NCBI GenBank assembly: GCA_011772425.1
Contig: WVZO01000676.1
Location: forward strand, 57,372-96,582
Reading direction: 5' to 3'
Origin: Candidatus Aminicenantota bacterium
GTDB taxonomy: Bacteria > Acidobacteriota > Aminicenantia > UBA2199
Length of the DNA: 39,211 bases
The notes beneath the pieces were generated by a model, which was not told where the DNA came from, ran no database searches, and saw only the letters and a program-made list of their open reading frames with translations. Made by a program: the position numbers and the translations under genes. This document shows positions 8,818 to 18,091 of this stretch, one piece after another; position 1 is the stretch's first letter, and each line of letters starts with the position of its first letter.

Positions 8818-8845
8818 TCAATTGTTAATTGTTAATGGCTAATTC
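8818..8845. repeat. Heptamer array (TTAATTG-type) overlapping the pruA stop codon
   Basis: TCAATTG-TTAATTG-TTAATGG-CTAATTC are four degenerate 7-bp units in phase. The last one contains the complement of the pruA stop codon (8839-8841). Confidence 0.6.
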
Positions 8846-10464
8846 ATAAAGGGATATTTGAAATCTGTCGGCGGATAGAGGTTTTCTTTAATGGCCCTGG
8901 GGCTGACCCAGCGGTGCAGGTTAATATGAGACCCGGCTTTATCGTTGGTACCGGACGCCCGGCCGCCGCCAAAGGGTTGTTCACCTACCACTGCACCCGT
9001 GGGTTTGTCATTGATATAGAAATTACCGGCAGCATGCCTCAAAATATCCGATGCCAGTTGTATCGCCCTGCGATCGTGAGCAAAAATGGCACCGGTCAAT
9101 CCATAAGGCGACGTTTCATCGCATAAATGAAGGGTATTTTCAAACTCTGCTTCGTCGTAAAGGTAACAGGTAACCACCGGTCCGAAAATTTCCTCTTCCA
9201 TGGTAATAAAATGGGGGTTTGTGGTGAGAAGAACAGTGGGTTCGATGAAGTATCCGGTGGATTTGTCACCCCTGCCGCCAAAGATAATTTCCGTATCGGT
9301 GTCTTCTTCTGCTTTTTTAATGTAGCCCATAATTTTATCAAATGCCGGTTCATCGATCACGGCATTCATGAAGTTCGAGAAGTCCCGGGGGTCTCCGATC
9401 TTGATTTGTGAGATCATGTCTTCCAGGATTTTTTTTAATGGGTTCCATTTGGAAGTGGGGATATAAATCCTGGAGGCAGCAGAGCATTTTTGTCCCTGGT
9501 ATTCGAAACCGCCCCTGACCACAGCCGCTGCCACTTCGTGGAGGTCGGCGGAGGGATGGACGATGATAAAGTTTTTGCCTCCTGTTTCCCCGACAATACG
9601 AGGATAGGTACGGTATTTACCGATGTTTTCGCCGATTTGTTTCCAGATACCCTGGAAGACGGCCGTAGAACCGGTAAAATGGATACCTGCCAGATGGTAA
9701 TTGCTTAAGACCGGTTTACCGACTTTGGAACCGGGACCGGGGATGAAATTGATCACTCCACCAGGGTATCCGGCTTCTTTGAATAACCGCATCAGGTAAT
9801 AGGCGGATAATACAGCGGAGGAAGCGGGTTTCCACAGCGCTGCATTACCCATCAATACCGGGGCGGTGGGCAGGTTGGCTGCGATGGAAGTAAAATTAAA
9901 CGGTGAGACCGCAAATACAAATCCTTCTAAAGCACGATATCCCAGTCGATTGATGGTATCCCTTTCCGAATGGGGCTGCTCCCTGTATATGATACTCATA
10001 TAATAGGCGTTGAAACGCAAAAAATCCGCCACTTCACAAGCTGCATCGATTTCCGCCTGGTGAACGTTTTTACTCTGGTTCAGCATGGTGGCGGCATTTA
10101 AGGTGTATCGGTATTCCCGGTTAATCAATTCGGCAGCACGAAGATTGATGGACGCACGCTCCATCCAGGGCAGTCGCTCCCAATCCTTTTGGGCGTTGAC
10201 TGCCGTTTCCACAGCCAGGTTAATCAGTTTCTCGTTGGCCTTATGATACCTACCCAGCACATGGTGGTGATTATGGGGCATAATCATTTTTCCCTGATCA
10301 CCGCTGGTATACTCTTTACCGCCGATAATCACCGGTACTTCTATTTGTTCATTGGCTATACGCTCCAGTTCTTTCTTTAAGCGATGGCGCTCCGGTGTAC
10401 CCGGGGCGTAACTGAGCACCGGCTCGTTTTGCGGTTCTTTTATCGAAATAATCGTATGATTCAT
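8839..10464 (-). CDS. pruA: L-glutamate gamma-semialdehyde (1-pyrroline-5-carboxylate) dehydrogenase
   Basis: A 541-residue cytosolic aldehyde dehydrogenase that oxidises glutamate-5-semialdehyde to glutamate with NAD+, the second step of proline catabolism. It has the full ALDH set: the SPFNFTSIAANLPTAP cofactor segment, FTGSTAVF, the general-base Glu in GETGGKNF near residue 296, the catalytic Cys in GQKCSAASR near 327, EEIFGPVV, and a C-terminal PFGGGRASGTNDKAG. The N-terminal SKNVHQAEIDAACE segment is typical of the monofunctional eukaryote-like P5CDH1 (ALDH4) group rather than of bifunctional PutA. AAGGAG precedes the ATG by 8 nt. No proline dehydrogenase gene is nearby, so the partner enzyme must be encoded elsewhere. 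Confidence 0.95.
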   Translation of the reverse strand: MNHTIISIKEPQNEPVLSYAPGTPERHRLKKELERIANEQIEVPVIIGGKEYTSGDQGKMIMPHNHHHVLGRYHKANEKLINLAVETAVNAQKDWERLPWMERASINLRAAELINREYRYTLNAATMLNQSKNVHQAEIDAACEVADFLRFNAYYMSIIYREQPHSERDTINRLGYRALEGFVFAVSPFNFTSIAANLPTAPVLMGNAALWKPASSAVLSAYYLMRLFKEAGYPGGVINFIPGPGSKVGKPVLSNYHLAGIHFTGSTAVFQGIWKQIGENIGKYRTYPRIVGETGGKNFIIVHPSADLHEVAAAVVRGGFEYQGQKCSAASRIYIPTSKWNPLKKILEDMISQIKIGDPRDFSNFMNAVIDEPAFDKIMGYIKKAEEDTDTEIIFGGRGDKSTGYFIEPTVLLTTNPHFITMEEEIFGPVVTCYLYDEAEFENTLHLCDETSPYGLTGAIFAHDRRAIQLASDILRHAAGNFYINDKPTGAVVGEQPFGGGRASGTNDKAGSHINLHRWVSPRAIKENLYPPTDFKYPFMN

Positions 10465-10504
10465 CCTAATTTCTCCTTGTCATGGTTTTATTTGCCTTAA
10501 ACTT

Positions 10505-10966
10505 CTACTTATAAATGTCCCCTAATCCCAGCCATTGGCAAATAAAGAAGAGGATCATATCGTATTCGGAACGGTTCTCTCCATACTTTTTATACATCTT
10601 TGCCAATTTTTCGTGTAGTTTATGTTTATGCAGTTCTTTATCGGAAAATCTCTGTTCCACGATGTCAACAGTCCTTTCCAATTTAAGCTCTTTTTGTATA
10701 ATATAGTTGGCAAACTTGAGCAGGCTTTCGTACCTGGGAATAATAAAGTCTTTTGCCCTATCGAAATTGATGGTACTGATAAAGGTTCTATCATTTCTCA
10801 TAGAAGGGAAAAAAACCAGGGTGAAAAGATTCTCACCCAGGATTTCAGTGATCATACCAACGGATTTTTTGTCGCTGATATAGGCAAAATCGTACAGGTT
10901 ACCCTTAAAGGTTAAGCTGCGTTGTTTAAGAGCGTAGAATTTCACAACTGTATCTTTCCATTCCAT
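10505..10966 (-). CDS. Conserved-looking hypothetical protein (153 aa)
   Basis: I do not recognise a family. The protein is soluble. The N-terminal two thirds look like a small mixed alpha/beta domain (WKDTVVKFYALKQRSL, then DKKSVGMITEILG). The C-terminal third is basic and helical (HKHKLHEKLAKMYKKYGENR), ending in a hydrophobic FFICQWLGLGD segment. It lies 40 bp upstream of pruA on the same strand and could be co-transcribed with it. A TTGATT-N17-TATTAT promoter precedes it. The Shine-Dalgarno sequence is weak. Confidence 0.65.
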   Translation of the reverse strand: MEWKDTVVKFYALKQRSLTFKGNLYDFAYISDKKSVGMITEILGENLFTLVFFPSMRNDRTFISTINFDRAKDFIIPRYESLLKFANYIIQKELKLERTVDIVEQRFSDKELHKHKLHEKLAKMYKKYGENRSEYDMILFFICQWLGLGDIYK

Positions 10967-11015
10967 GGTTCTAAAATCTTCCTATTGAAATTTTGACGAA
11001 TCACGGTGAATCTAA

Positions 11016-11044
11016 ATAATACTCTATTTTTGCCTTTAAATCAA
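11016..11044 (-). promoter_or_regulatory. Putative promoter for the 153-aa hypothetical / pruA unit
   Basis: On the minus strand, TTGATT (11039-11044), 17 bp, then TATTAT (11016-11021), in the gap between two hypothetical genes. Confidence 0.45.
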
Positions 11045-11045
11045 C

Positions 11046-11327
11046 TTATATTTTCTCTAATTCATCTTCACTGACCGGTTGGATTTTTTTAATCAATTTT
11101 ATATTGACTGCCAGATATCGCTTATCAAAACTGGTTTTTCCTTTTCTATAAACCGCCAATAGGCTGTAGGTCTCATTTTTATCGATTACTTTGTAGATAT
11201 CTTGTGGAATATCCCAATATGGGCTGCCCAGTATCATCCGGGATGCTTCTTCCAGGTCGTCTGCCTCGTGAACCGCCCACCCCTTTAACGGGGAGATAAG
11301 CTTGTAAATTTTATTTTTTTCGATCAT
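11046..11327 (-). CDS. Small hypothetical protein (93 aa)
   Basis: This 93-residue soluble protein has no family I recognise. It contains a GWAVHEADDLEEASRMILG segment and a C-terminal basic strand-turn region ending in an acidic tail. The start could be either of two adjacent ATGs (11330 or 11327). I prefer 11327 because AGGA sits 6 nt upstream. The upstream spacer carries a degenerate heptamer array. It is probably a real gene from its reading-frame length and ribosome binding site, but its function is unknown. Confidence 0.55.
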   Translation of the reverse strand: MIEKNKIYKLISPLKGWAVHEADDLEEASRMILGSPYWDIPQDIYKVIDKNETYSLLAVYRKGKTSFDKRYLAVNIKLIKKIQPVSEDELEKI

Positions 11328-11355
11328 CATATATCCTAACCTTTACGCATTATCC

Positions 11356-11383
11356 AGTATCAAACATCAAACGTCTAACGTGC
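11356..11383. repeat. Degenerate heptamer array (AACATCA-type)
   Basis: AGTATCA-AACATCA-AACGTCT-AACGTGC are four 7-bp units upstream of the 93-aa hypothetical gene. They have the same period as the arrays at 516, 8818, 20066, 20304 and 24018. Confidence 0.45.
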
Positions 11384-11505
11384 AAAAGGGAATCCCTGGC
11401 CATTTTCCCCATTTTTTTACGTGTACATGACGTCTCTGTTCGTATGTACAGGTGCAATTATCTCATTTAAGAAAGTTTTTTGCAATAGTTTTTTTGCAGA
11501 AAAAA

Positions 11506-14500
11506 TTAATCTCTTAAAAATTTTGGTCTAATATTAACAATAATGGTCTTTTTGAGTATTTCACCGGTTTTTGTTTCCTGGAAAAAAACAAGTTCATAGG
11601 AACCAGTAAACCCGGGACCCGGGTGCCAGTAAAAAACACCTCTTTTGGTGTCAAGAGTCGACCCGATAGGTAGTGGTTTTAATTGACGGCCAACCACCAT
11701 ATAACCGCTGTACTGCATAGACGAGGCGTTTTTTAGTGTTAAGTGAATCTCCAGTCGTTCCAGTTCTTTGATTTCGATGGTGATATTTCCGTTTTCATCG
11801 GGGAAATCGGTTTTTGGTTCTGTATTATTATACCCCCTTTTAACCCGGACCGGTCTGTAATAATCAACAGGGATTGAAGAAGGCTCAACGTTGAACCTTT
11901 GGTACGAATCTTGAACCTTGAACTTTTCTTTTGTCCTGCTCTCTCCTGTGTTTTGAATGGTAAAATACCGGCTGCCGATACCGTCCGTGTTACCTGCGTC
12001 ATCGGTTACCGTCCATTGAATGGTATGTACACCGTTTTCATACTGGGTGGTATCCAGGTAATAATACCCCACGGCTCCATTGCTGTTATTGTAACCAGGA
12101 AATAAGGCGGCAATATCTGCACGGTACTGGTTGTACACCGGGTGACCCAGGGGCAGGCCGTCCACCCAGACCGTTATGGTGGAGCCGTCAGTAGGGATGT
12201 TGTTGGGCAGTGGTGTTAAAGCCCAGCCAAAGTTGACAAAATTACTTCCTGAAGCTGTTCCCCCCTGGGTCGGCGTATCAATGGCGCCGAAGGGTTTGAC
12301 CGCATTGATATTATCACAAGTGATTGTCTTTGTCCCGAGGATTACTATGTTTCCTTCTTTATCTGCGGCTTTGGCATGAATTGTAAATGTTCCATTGCCT
12401 TGATTGGGCAGGAAATTGGTCAGCATCATGTATCCCCATCCGGCTTTATAATTCAGGGGATAATCAGGATAAAGGGCTTCAATATCGGGCCGTGCGCCTT
12501 CCACCAGGATGGCGTCCCCGATGTAAATCAAACCACTGCCTTCTCCTGGCACTGAGTCCCTGTAGATTTTAACACGTTCAATTCCGATATTGTCGATCAC
12601 CCAACCGGTCACCGGGATACTGCTTCTTACCGTAGAGCCGTGAAGGGGTGTATCAAAGCTGCCGAAAGGCGCCTGGCTGGAATGTGGATCGTAGACATTT
12701 AAGGTAACGGTTACATTCTGAGGGGAGTTGGAGGCATTATGGTCTTCAACGGTAATGGTACCGTCATAGGTTCCGGGTGTAAGTCCTGAGGGGTCTACTG
12801 AGACCGTAATCACGCCTGAATTACTGCCGGATGTGGGTGTACAGTTCAGCCAGTTGGCACTGGTACTGAGGGTCCAGTATAGAGTTCCGCCCCCGCTGTT
12901 GGCGATTAAAATTGTCTGGGAACCGGTTTGATGACCTGCGGTATCCGCTCCGAAGCACAATTGGGTTCGGTTTAAGGATATTTGGGGTGGGACAACAGGA
13001 ACGGCAGTAAAATCCTGGTTGTGAAGATTGGCGGTCACATTGGCATAACTCCTGTTGGCAGGGGTGAAGGTGTATCCTGATTTTGAAGGTGTGATTGTGC
13101 CGGACCATCCATACAAAACAGTATGTGAGTAATTCCCGTTCTTATCTGTTGAAGTGGTAGTCGTGCCTTCATTGTTGGAAGAGGTGAGAGTAACCTTGAC
13201 ATCGGCTAAACCAGTTTCACCGTATGTTATTGTCCCCGATATGGTGGTTGAGGTTTCAAATTCATAGGCACCGATATCTGAGGCATCGCTTACATTGGTT
13301 ATATCAGGGATATCCACCGGTCTGGGAAAACCCCGTTGGTCCTTGAAGATGCCTGAACTATTTCCTGCATCGATGGCTGGGCTGCCCGGAAGTAAGGCAT
13401 GGGTGTAGGTGTCCCCCCCATTGTCGTCAAGGGCCTCCAACATTGGGTCCACCCCGGTGATGTTGCCAGTAAGAACACCATTAATCGCACATTGGTTGGT
13501 GTTTTCAATAAGGTTATACCCCTGGGAGTTGAAAGTACCGTAACAATCGGGACCTTCGCCTTCGGCGGCAATTTGATTATTGGCTACAATGGTATTTTTG
13601 ATGTTTACTATCCCATTATCGTGATAAATACCGCCCCCGCTTCCTCCGACACCGTCTTGATCATTTTCACCATCTCCACCGCTGCCGGTTTTATTGTTGA
13701 AAATGGTGCAGTGGGTAAGATTGAGCGTGTTATTCGTATAGATCCCACCGCCAAACCCTCCGTTTCCACCCACACCATACGGGTAATTTCCTCCATCGCC
13801 CGTATAATTGCTGCTGACGGTACAATTGGTAAGGGCAGTCATCGCCCGGGCATAGATAGCGCCGCCGCTGCCGCCGTTACCGACATAGTAATCATCCTTG
13901 CCCTTCCCGGTGTTGTTGTTTGCCATGCAGCAGTTGGTGAGGCTCAGGGTTCCATTGGCGTGGTATATTCCACCCCCGCTGCCGCCGCCGCCCGTGTTAT
14001 TATTACTGACCGTGCAGCGGTTAAGAGATAGTGCACCCCTGTTGTAAATTCCGCCCCCATCCCCTTCGGAAGGTGAATATGTCCTGCTGCCGGTATAATT
14101 ATACCGGATGATACAGTTTTCCAGGGTTGAGTTGGCGATTTCTCCATTGTAGATTCCACCGCCGTGACCGCTTCTGCCCTCAGCGCCGCCGCTGTAAGTG
14201 CCGAACCCGCCGGTGCCGCTGGAATTGAACGTTATCGTGCAATCGATGAGTTCTTGTGTGCCATCGTTAGCGATTCCGCCCCCATATCCGCCGTTGTTGT
14301 TTACATCATGATCATCTCCACCGTCAAACCCCCTTCCGCTTTTATTATTGCTAATGGTGCAGTTTGTCAGTCTGAGCGTGCCGGTGTCGCTGTTGTAGAT
14401 GCCGCCGCCGTGACCGCCGGTGAGGGTATAGCCGCAGACATCGATTCCTCCCCCGCTTTGACCGGCTATATTATTCGTGATAATGCAATCCGTGAGAGTC

Positions 14501-15084
14501 AAAGTACCGCTGTTATAGATCCCTCCGCCGGAACCGCCGCCCCCGGGGCAACTCACATAATACAAATAAAAGTAACCATCATAGCCCATGCCGGCCGTAT
14601 TGTTGTAAATCGAGCAATTGGTGAGGCTTAAGATGCCGCTGTTGTAAATACCGCCGCCATCTTCGCCATCCTCGCCTTCATCTTCACCACCCCTGCTTTT
14701 TCCATCCTGGATGGTCACACCGGATATGGATACGGTACCGTCCAGGATATGAAGCGCACGGTCTGTTTTATTTCCATCGATAATCGTGGTCTCACGACCG
14801 GCACCGATAATGGTAATCCTGCGACCGGTATCGATATCCAGGTCGCCGGTGAGATTATTGTCGTCATCAGTGGCACCGCTAAGTATATAGGTGCCTGCAG
14901 GCAGGTAAATGATATCGTCTTCACCATTGATGTTGGCTGCGGTGATGGCAGCCCGCAGCGAACCGGGTACGTTATCCTGCGTGGTGGTGACATTAAAAGT
15001 GGCTGAATGCACAGGATCAGCCCCACCACACACCAGTACCAGTATGCTTATAGTAAAAGAGATAAGCAAAATATTTCTGTTCAT
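11506..15084 (-). CDS. Secreted right-handed parallel beta-helix protein with choice-of-anchor Q, BACON-like and Ig-like modules
   Basis: A 1192-residue exported protein. It has a signal peptide (NRNILLISFTISILVLVCGG...VHSA, cleavage near residue 28) and a CSLREA/polymorphic-outer-membrane-protein-like entry with GSLRAAITAAN at ~43-53. A long parallel beta-helix (about 85-545) follows, built of GGGIYNSGTLTLTNCTISNN-like coils. Next come a choice-of-anchor-Q-like segment (GSPAIDAG, SDIGAYE, about 560-605), a carboxypeptidase-regulatory-like beta sandwich (about 610-690), and a BACON-like domain from ~700. The C-terminal ~480 residues are paralogous to the 1021-7347 protein, including PFGAIDTPTQGG and LPIGSTLD. 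AAGGAG precedes the ATG. The role is probably cell-surface adhesion or glycan binding. No catalytic residues can be assigned. The glycine-rich helix makes its complementary strand look open, producing false ORFs. Confidence 0.9.
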   Translation of the reverse strand: MNRNILLISFTISILVLVCGGADPVHSATFNVTTTQDNVPGSLRAAITAANINGEDDIIYLPAGTYILSGATDDDNNLTGDLDIDTGRRITIIGAGRETTIIDGNKTDRALHILDGTVSISGVTIQDGKSRGGEDEGEDGEDGGGIYNSGILSLTNCSIYNNTAGMGYDGYFYLYYVSCPGGGGSGGGIYNSGTLTLTDCIITNNIAGQSGGGIDVCGYTLTGGHGGGIYNSDTGTLRLTNCTISNNKSGRGFDGGDDHDVNNNGGYGGGIANDGTQELIDCTITFNSSGTGGFGTYSGGAEGRSGHGGGIYNGEIANSTLENCIIRYNYTGSRTYSPSEGDGGGIYNRGALSLNRCTVSNNNTGGGGSGGGIYHANGTLSLTNCCMANNNTGKGKDDYYVGNGGSGGAIYARAMTALTNCTVSSNYTGDGGNYPYGVGGNGGFGGGIYTNNTLNLTHCTIFNNKTGSGGDGENDQDGVGGSGGGIYHDNGIVNIKNTIVANNQIAAEGEGPDCYGTFNSQGYNLIENTNQCAINGVLTGNITGVDPMLEALDDNGGDTYTHALLPGSPAIDAGNSSGIFKDQRGFPRPVDIPDITNVSDASDIGAYEFETSTTISGTITYGETGLADVKVTLTSSNNEGTTTTSTDKNGNYSHTVLYGWSGTITPSKSGYTFTPANRSYANVTANLHNQDFTAVPVVPPQISLNRTQLCFGADTAGHQTGSQTILIANSGGGTLYWTLSTSANWLNCTPTSGSNSGVITVSVDPSGLTPGTYDGTITVEDHNASNSPQNVTVTLNVYDPHSSQAPFGSFDTPLHGSTVRSSIPVTGWVIDNIGIERVKIYRDSVPGEGSGLIYIGDAILVEGARPDIEALYPDYPLNYKAGWGYMMLTNFLPNQGNGTFTIHAKAADKEGNIVILGTKTITCDNINAVKPFGAIDTPTQGGTASGSNFVNFGWALTPLPNNIPTDGSTITVWVDGLPLGHPVYNQYRADIAALFPGYNNSNGAVGYYYLDTTQYENGVHTIQWTVTDDAGNTDGIGSRYFTIQNTGESRTKEKFKVQDSYQRFNVEPSSIPVDYYRPVRVKRGYNNTEPKTDFPDENGNITIEIKELERLEIHLTLKNASSMQYSGYMVVGRQLKPLPIGSTLDTKRGVFYWHPGPGFTGSYELVFFQETKTGEILKKTIIVNIRPKFLRD

Positions 15085-15219
15085 TTTACTCTCCTTGATT
15101 AATAAAATAATATAAATAAAAAAATTTCCGTTAATTTGGATAAAACTTTACATTTTTTCCCAAAATAAGGGATTAGAGGGATTTTTAAGGAGTAAATATT
15201 TATAGATATTTACTCTTAA

Positions 15220-16452
15220 TTATTGATTTCGAATAACTAAACCGATGATTTCCAGGTGGGCGGTCTGGGGGAAGAGGTCAAGAATTTTCAAATCCTTGAG
15301 ATTATACCCATTTTCCTTCAGCGTTTTTAAATCCCGGCTGAACGCAGCAGATGAACAGGAGATATAAATTACTTTCTTATATTTTTTTTGTAAGATCCAG
15401 TTCAATACTTGTTTGGAGAGACCGGAACGGGGCGGGTCCAATACAATGATATCAGCGTCAGGGAACACGAATTTCTCTGCCGGGGTTTTTAAAAATTCGA
15501 TTCCTTCTTCCGGGAACGCCCGCCTGGCAAGCGTGACCGAATACCCATGACTCTCGACCCCAATCACCTTTTTCGAGTATTTTTTCAAAAGTGGAATGAA
15601 GAAACCCACACCGGAATAAAGATCGATTACGGTTTCGCAAGGCTCTAAAAAAGATTCCACGTTGTTTAATATGTTTTCCCACTGGAAGGGATTGACCTGG
15701 AAAAATACAGCAGGGGAGACCAAATAAGACCAATCCTTGATGTCTAATTTCGATACTGTTGCATCTTCATTGCCCTTCCAGGAAAAGGTAATGGAAGGGA
15801 ATTCTTTTAAAATTTCTTTTTCTCTTTTGGGGGGATGGGAGAGGTGAATATAGACCTTTTCATCGGAAGGGTTCATCAAGATATCCATTTCATGGAAAAA
15901 AGGAGGATTTGGCAAACCATTCCAATGCTCCAGAAATTGATTAATCTCTTCCGGGAATAGCAGACACCGGTTGATGGAAATTACAGTGTTGGTACCTTTG
16001 CGAATAAACCCGATTTTGCCGCCTTCCTGTCCTTTCATCCTGGCCCGGATGCGGTTATGATAGGGAGGGGAGTCTAACACATCCGGTATGGATGTTGAGA
16101 TGTCGTAATGACCGATGCGTTTCAGGTCATCGCCGAGGATTTCCTGTTTGATGGTTTTTTGCCGGTTGTAATCGATGTGCTGGAATACGCAGCCGCCGCA
16201 TTCACCGAAATACGGACAGGGTGGTTCTACCCGGTGTCCCGATGGAGTTAACACCTCCAGTAACTCACCCCATAAGATGCCTTTAGCTTTTTCTTTGATG
16301 CGGTAGACAACGTGCTCTCCCGGAAGCACATAATTTAAAAATACCACCCCTTCATCACTGCGCACCAAACCCCACCCCCCGTTGATGATCTTTTCAATAA
16401 ATCCCCTCTTGAGAGGGGTACCTCCGACGGAGGAGGAGGCGGGGTGTGTCAT
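15220..16452 (-). CDS. TrmA/RlmD-family 23S rRNA/tRNA (uracil-5-)-methyltransferase
   Basis: This 410-residue SAM-dependent RNA m5U methyltransferase has an N-terminal TRAM domain (about 15-68). The 4Fe-4S ligands are C79, C85 and C88 (CPYFGECGGC) plus a fourth Cys near residue 166 (NRCLLF). The Rossmann SAM motif is VIDLYSGVGFF, followed by a DPPRSGL motif, catalytic Cys366 in YISCSSAAFSRD, and the terminal FPQTAHLE containing the general base. RlmD, RlmC and TrmA cannot be separated from sequence alone, though the cluster favours the RlmD/RumA group. The ATG overlaps the upstream gene's stop in an ATGA arrangement, implying translational coupling. The first ~15 residues are encoded by an interspersed palindromic repeat rather than by family sequence. 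Confidence 0.9.
   Translation of the reverse strand: MTHPASSSVGGTPLKRGFIEKIINGGWGLVRSDEGVVFLNYVLPGEHVVYRIKEKAKGILWGELLEVLTPSGHRVEPPCPYFGECGGCVFQHIDYNRQKTIKQEILGDDLKRIGHYDISTSIPDVLDSPPYHNRIRARMKGQEGGKIGFIRKGTNTVISINRCLLFPEEINQFLEHWNGLPNPPFFHEMDILMNPSDEKVYIHLSHPPKREKEILKEFPSITFSWKGNEDATVSKLDIKDWSYLVSPAVFFQVNPFQWENILNNVESFLEPCETVIDLYSGVGFFIPLLKKYSKKVIGVESHGYSVTLARRAFPEEGIEFLKTPAEKFVFPDADIIVLDPPRSGLSKQVLNWILQKKYKKVIYISCSSAAFSRDLKTLKENGYNLKDLKILDLFPQTAHLEIIGLVIRNQ
16403..16447. repeat. Palindromic interspersed repeat embedded in the methyltransferase 5' end
   Basis: CCCCTCT-TG-AGAGGGG (16403-16418) and CCTCCG-A-CGGAGG (16421-16433) are followed by GAGGAGGCGGGGTGTG. This resembles a REP-like element of the type dispersed in many environmental bacterial genomes. 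It encodes residues ~2-16 of the methyltransferase. Confidence 0.6.
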
Positions 16453-17783
16453 TTCACCGCAATAACAATTCGTTCGTTTTTGAATTTTGCTGGTTTTAGA
16501 ATGGTCAGGACAGCTGTCTGTTTGTCCAGGGCAATCTCTATTTTGTAATTAGTACCTACTCTCAGGAATTTTGGATAAAGGGTGATTTTTTTTATCTTTT
16601 TAAGACCCAGTTCAGATGCAGAAATGGTGATTTGATTCCTAGACCTCAAATCGACAGACCGGCTAAAGAATTCCGGTGATACATCCCGCAATTTGGTGGA
16701 CCTTAAAAATCCTCTTTTGAGGATACCTTTTTTCCTAAGGTTTTTCTGGGAATCCAATAAATAGAAAAGGGAATTGACCTGTACATTCAATTCGCTGACT
16801 TTTACGATTAAGCTTACTTTTTCCTGGGTGAGGGAATCGACCTGTTCGATAATTTCTTTTCGTTTCTCTTCCAGGACTTTGATGTCTTCTCCCAGTTTAT
16901 CCCGTTCGGCAATGGCTTCATCCCTGGCATCCACCAGTTTCTTTTTAGCGCGGCGAATCAAGGTATTGGGGGAAATCCTTGCCGTCCCCTGGGTGACAGA
17001 GGTTCCGTATTCGTCGCCGGTATAGAAATTCCACACCTTGAACCCCGGTACCAATTCGTCAAAAAGTGCGGTTCGTTCAACCAATTTCATGGCTTTTTTC
17101 TTTTCCACTTTTTTTTCATATATAAGAAAATCCATGGCAATCATGTAGTGATTCTCACCGCTTTTGACAATGTGAGGTATAGGCAGCAGCTTTTCGATTT
17201 CGGCGATTTTTGCTTTTAATTCACGGATTTCTTCGTTTTTTTCCAGGATATCTTCCAGCAGCGATTTGACTGAAACATCTTTTTCTTCTTTTATTCGTTT
17301 TTCCAGGATTTCCCTTTCCTGGTCACTGAGATCCAGTGTATTGACTCCCAATGATTCCAAACCGGTTTTTTCTTTAACCTCCTCGGTAAGATCAAAAATC
17401 TCATCCTCTTTCTCTTTGACATCCGCTTCCATTTCTTGCACTTTTTGAGTCAATTCCTGCATCTGGCGAATCTGTGCTGAGCCATCGATTCTGCTTTTGC
17501 CCTTAAAAATCAGGAAATATGCCATCACAATCAGGGCGACTATCAACAGTCCGACAAAAACAGATAATGCCGTCATTTTTTTCTTTAACACATCATTTCT
17601 TCCAGTGGTTTCCGCTGGCTCTGGTTCCGGCTGTTGTTGAGGTAAGGATTCAGCGGTAAAGGCCCGGGTTTCAAATTCGGTGCTTGATTTCTCCAATTTT
17701 GTTTTTTCTATTTCCTGGTTTTCTTCTTTTTTTTCTTTACCCTCATCCGGCTGTTCAATAATGGTTGTTTTTTCTTCATCCAT
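16449..17783 (-). CDS. Single-pass membrane coiled-coil protein with LysM-like segment
   Basis: The protein has 444 residues and no firm family. A charged Glu/Lys/Gln/Pro-rich cytoplasmic N-terminus (1-65) is followed by one membrane helix at about 70-94 (ALSVFVGLLIVALIVMAYFLIF). Coiled coils (about 100-205 and 290-350) come next. Between them is a LysM-like stretch, HIVKSGENHYMIAMDFL, followed by WNFYTGDEYG, which recalls LysM spacing. The C-terminus (about 375-444) is strand-rich. I chose the ATG at 17783 because GGAGG lies 7 nt upstream. A longer frame to 17906 would run into an interspersed repeat. It overlaps the downstream RNA methyltransferase by 4 bp. A cell-envelope structural role is a guess. 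Confidence 0.75.
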   Translation of the reverse strand: MDEEKTTIIEQPDEGKEKKEENQEIEKTKLEKSSTEFETRAFTAESLPQQQPEPEPAETTGRNDVLKKKMTALSVFVGLLIVALIVMAYFLIFKGKSRIDGSAQIRQMQELTQKVQEMEADVKEKEDEIFDLTEEVKEKTGLESLGVNTLDLSDQEREILEKRIKEEKDVSVKSLLEDILEKNEEIRELKAKIAEIEKLLPIPHIVKSGENHYMIAMDFLIYEKKVEKKKAMKLVERTALFDELVPGFKVWNFYTGDEYGTSVTQGTARISPNTLIRRAKKKLVDARDEAIAERDKLGEDIKVLEEKRKEIIEQVDSLTQEKVSLIVKVSELNVQVNSLFYLLDSQKNLRKKGILKRGFLRSTKLRDVSPEFFSRSVDLRSRNQITISASELGLKKIKKITLYPKFLRVGTNYKIEIALDKQTAVLTILKPAKFKNERIVIAVK

Positions 17784-18091
17784 ATTTAAACCTCCAAAAA
17801 GAGATATTAAGAATGTGAGGACTAATAATGACACATTTTCCCCTTTTTTGCAACCCCCTGGCGAGGCGCATAATGTCACGAGCCGCAGCAGGTGCATTCG
17901 CACCATCTGGAAGGCTTTCTTCCCTTACCCAACCAGTGAGAAAACCACTTCGCGCCGCGGGCCTTCGTGCCTTCATGGTGAAATTTTAAATTCTGGCATG
18001 GGCTAATATTGCAATTTTATAAGATTTCATGTACCATTTATCTGGAAAAAGATTGTAAAAAATACATAGAATCTTTTTTAGGACTGAATCA
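17784..18091. other. Divergent spacer carrying interspersed repeats
   Basis: This lies between the coiled-coil gene and ycf46. It contains one copy of the CATCTGGAAGGCTT repeat (17891-17950) and a CCTTCGTGCCTTCATGG copy of the CACGAAG repeat family (about 17960-17995). A possible TTGCAA-N17-TACCAT promoter (18009-18037) points to ycf46. Confidence 0.5.
17891..17950. repeat. CATCTGGAAGGCTT interspersed repeat, copy 1
   Basis: This ~60-bp segment matches 23860-23918, sharing GCAT-CGC-CCATCTGGAAGGCTT, then a CCAACCAG-AACCACTT tail. Both copies have the same orientation and lie 70-110 bp upstream of minus-strand start codons. Confidence 0.7.

Noticed and set aside
13399..14631. Long plus-strand ORFs opposite the beta-helix gene
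   Set aside because: Ala/Ile/Val-rich translations are the complement of Gly/Asn/Thr-rich beta-helix codons. The minus frame has signal peptide and domains.
17784..17906. N-terminal extension of the membrane coiled-coil protein
   Set aside because: GGAGG precedes the ATG at 17783; the extension runs into interspersed repeat DNA.
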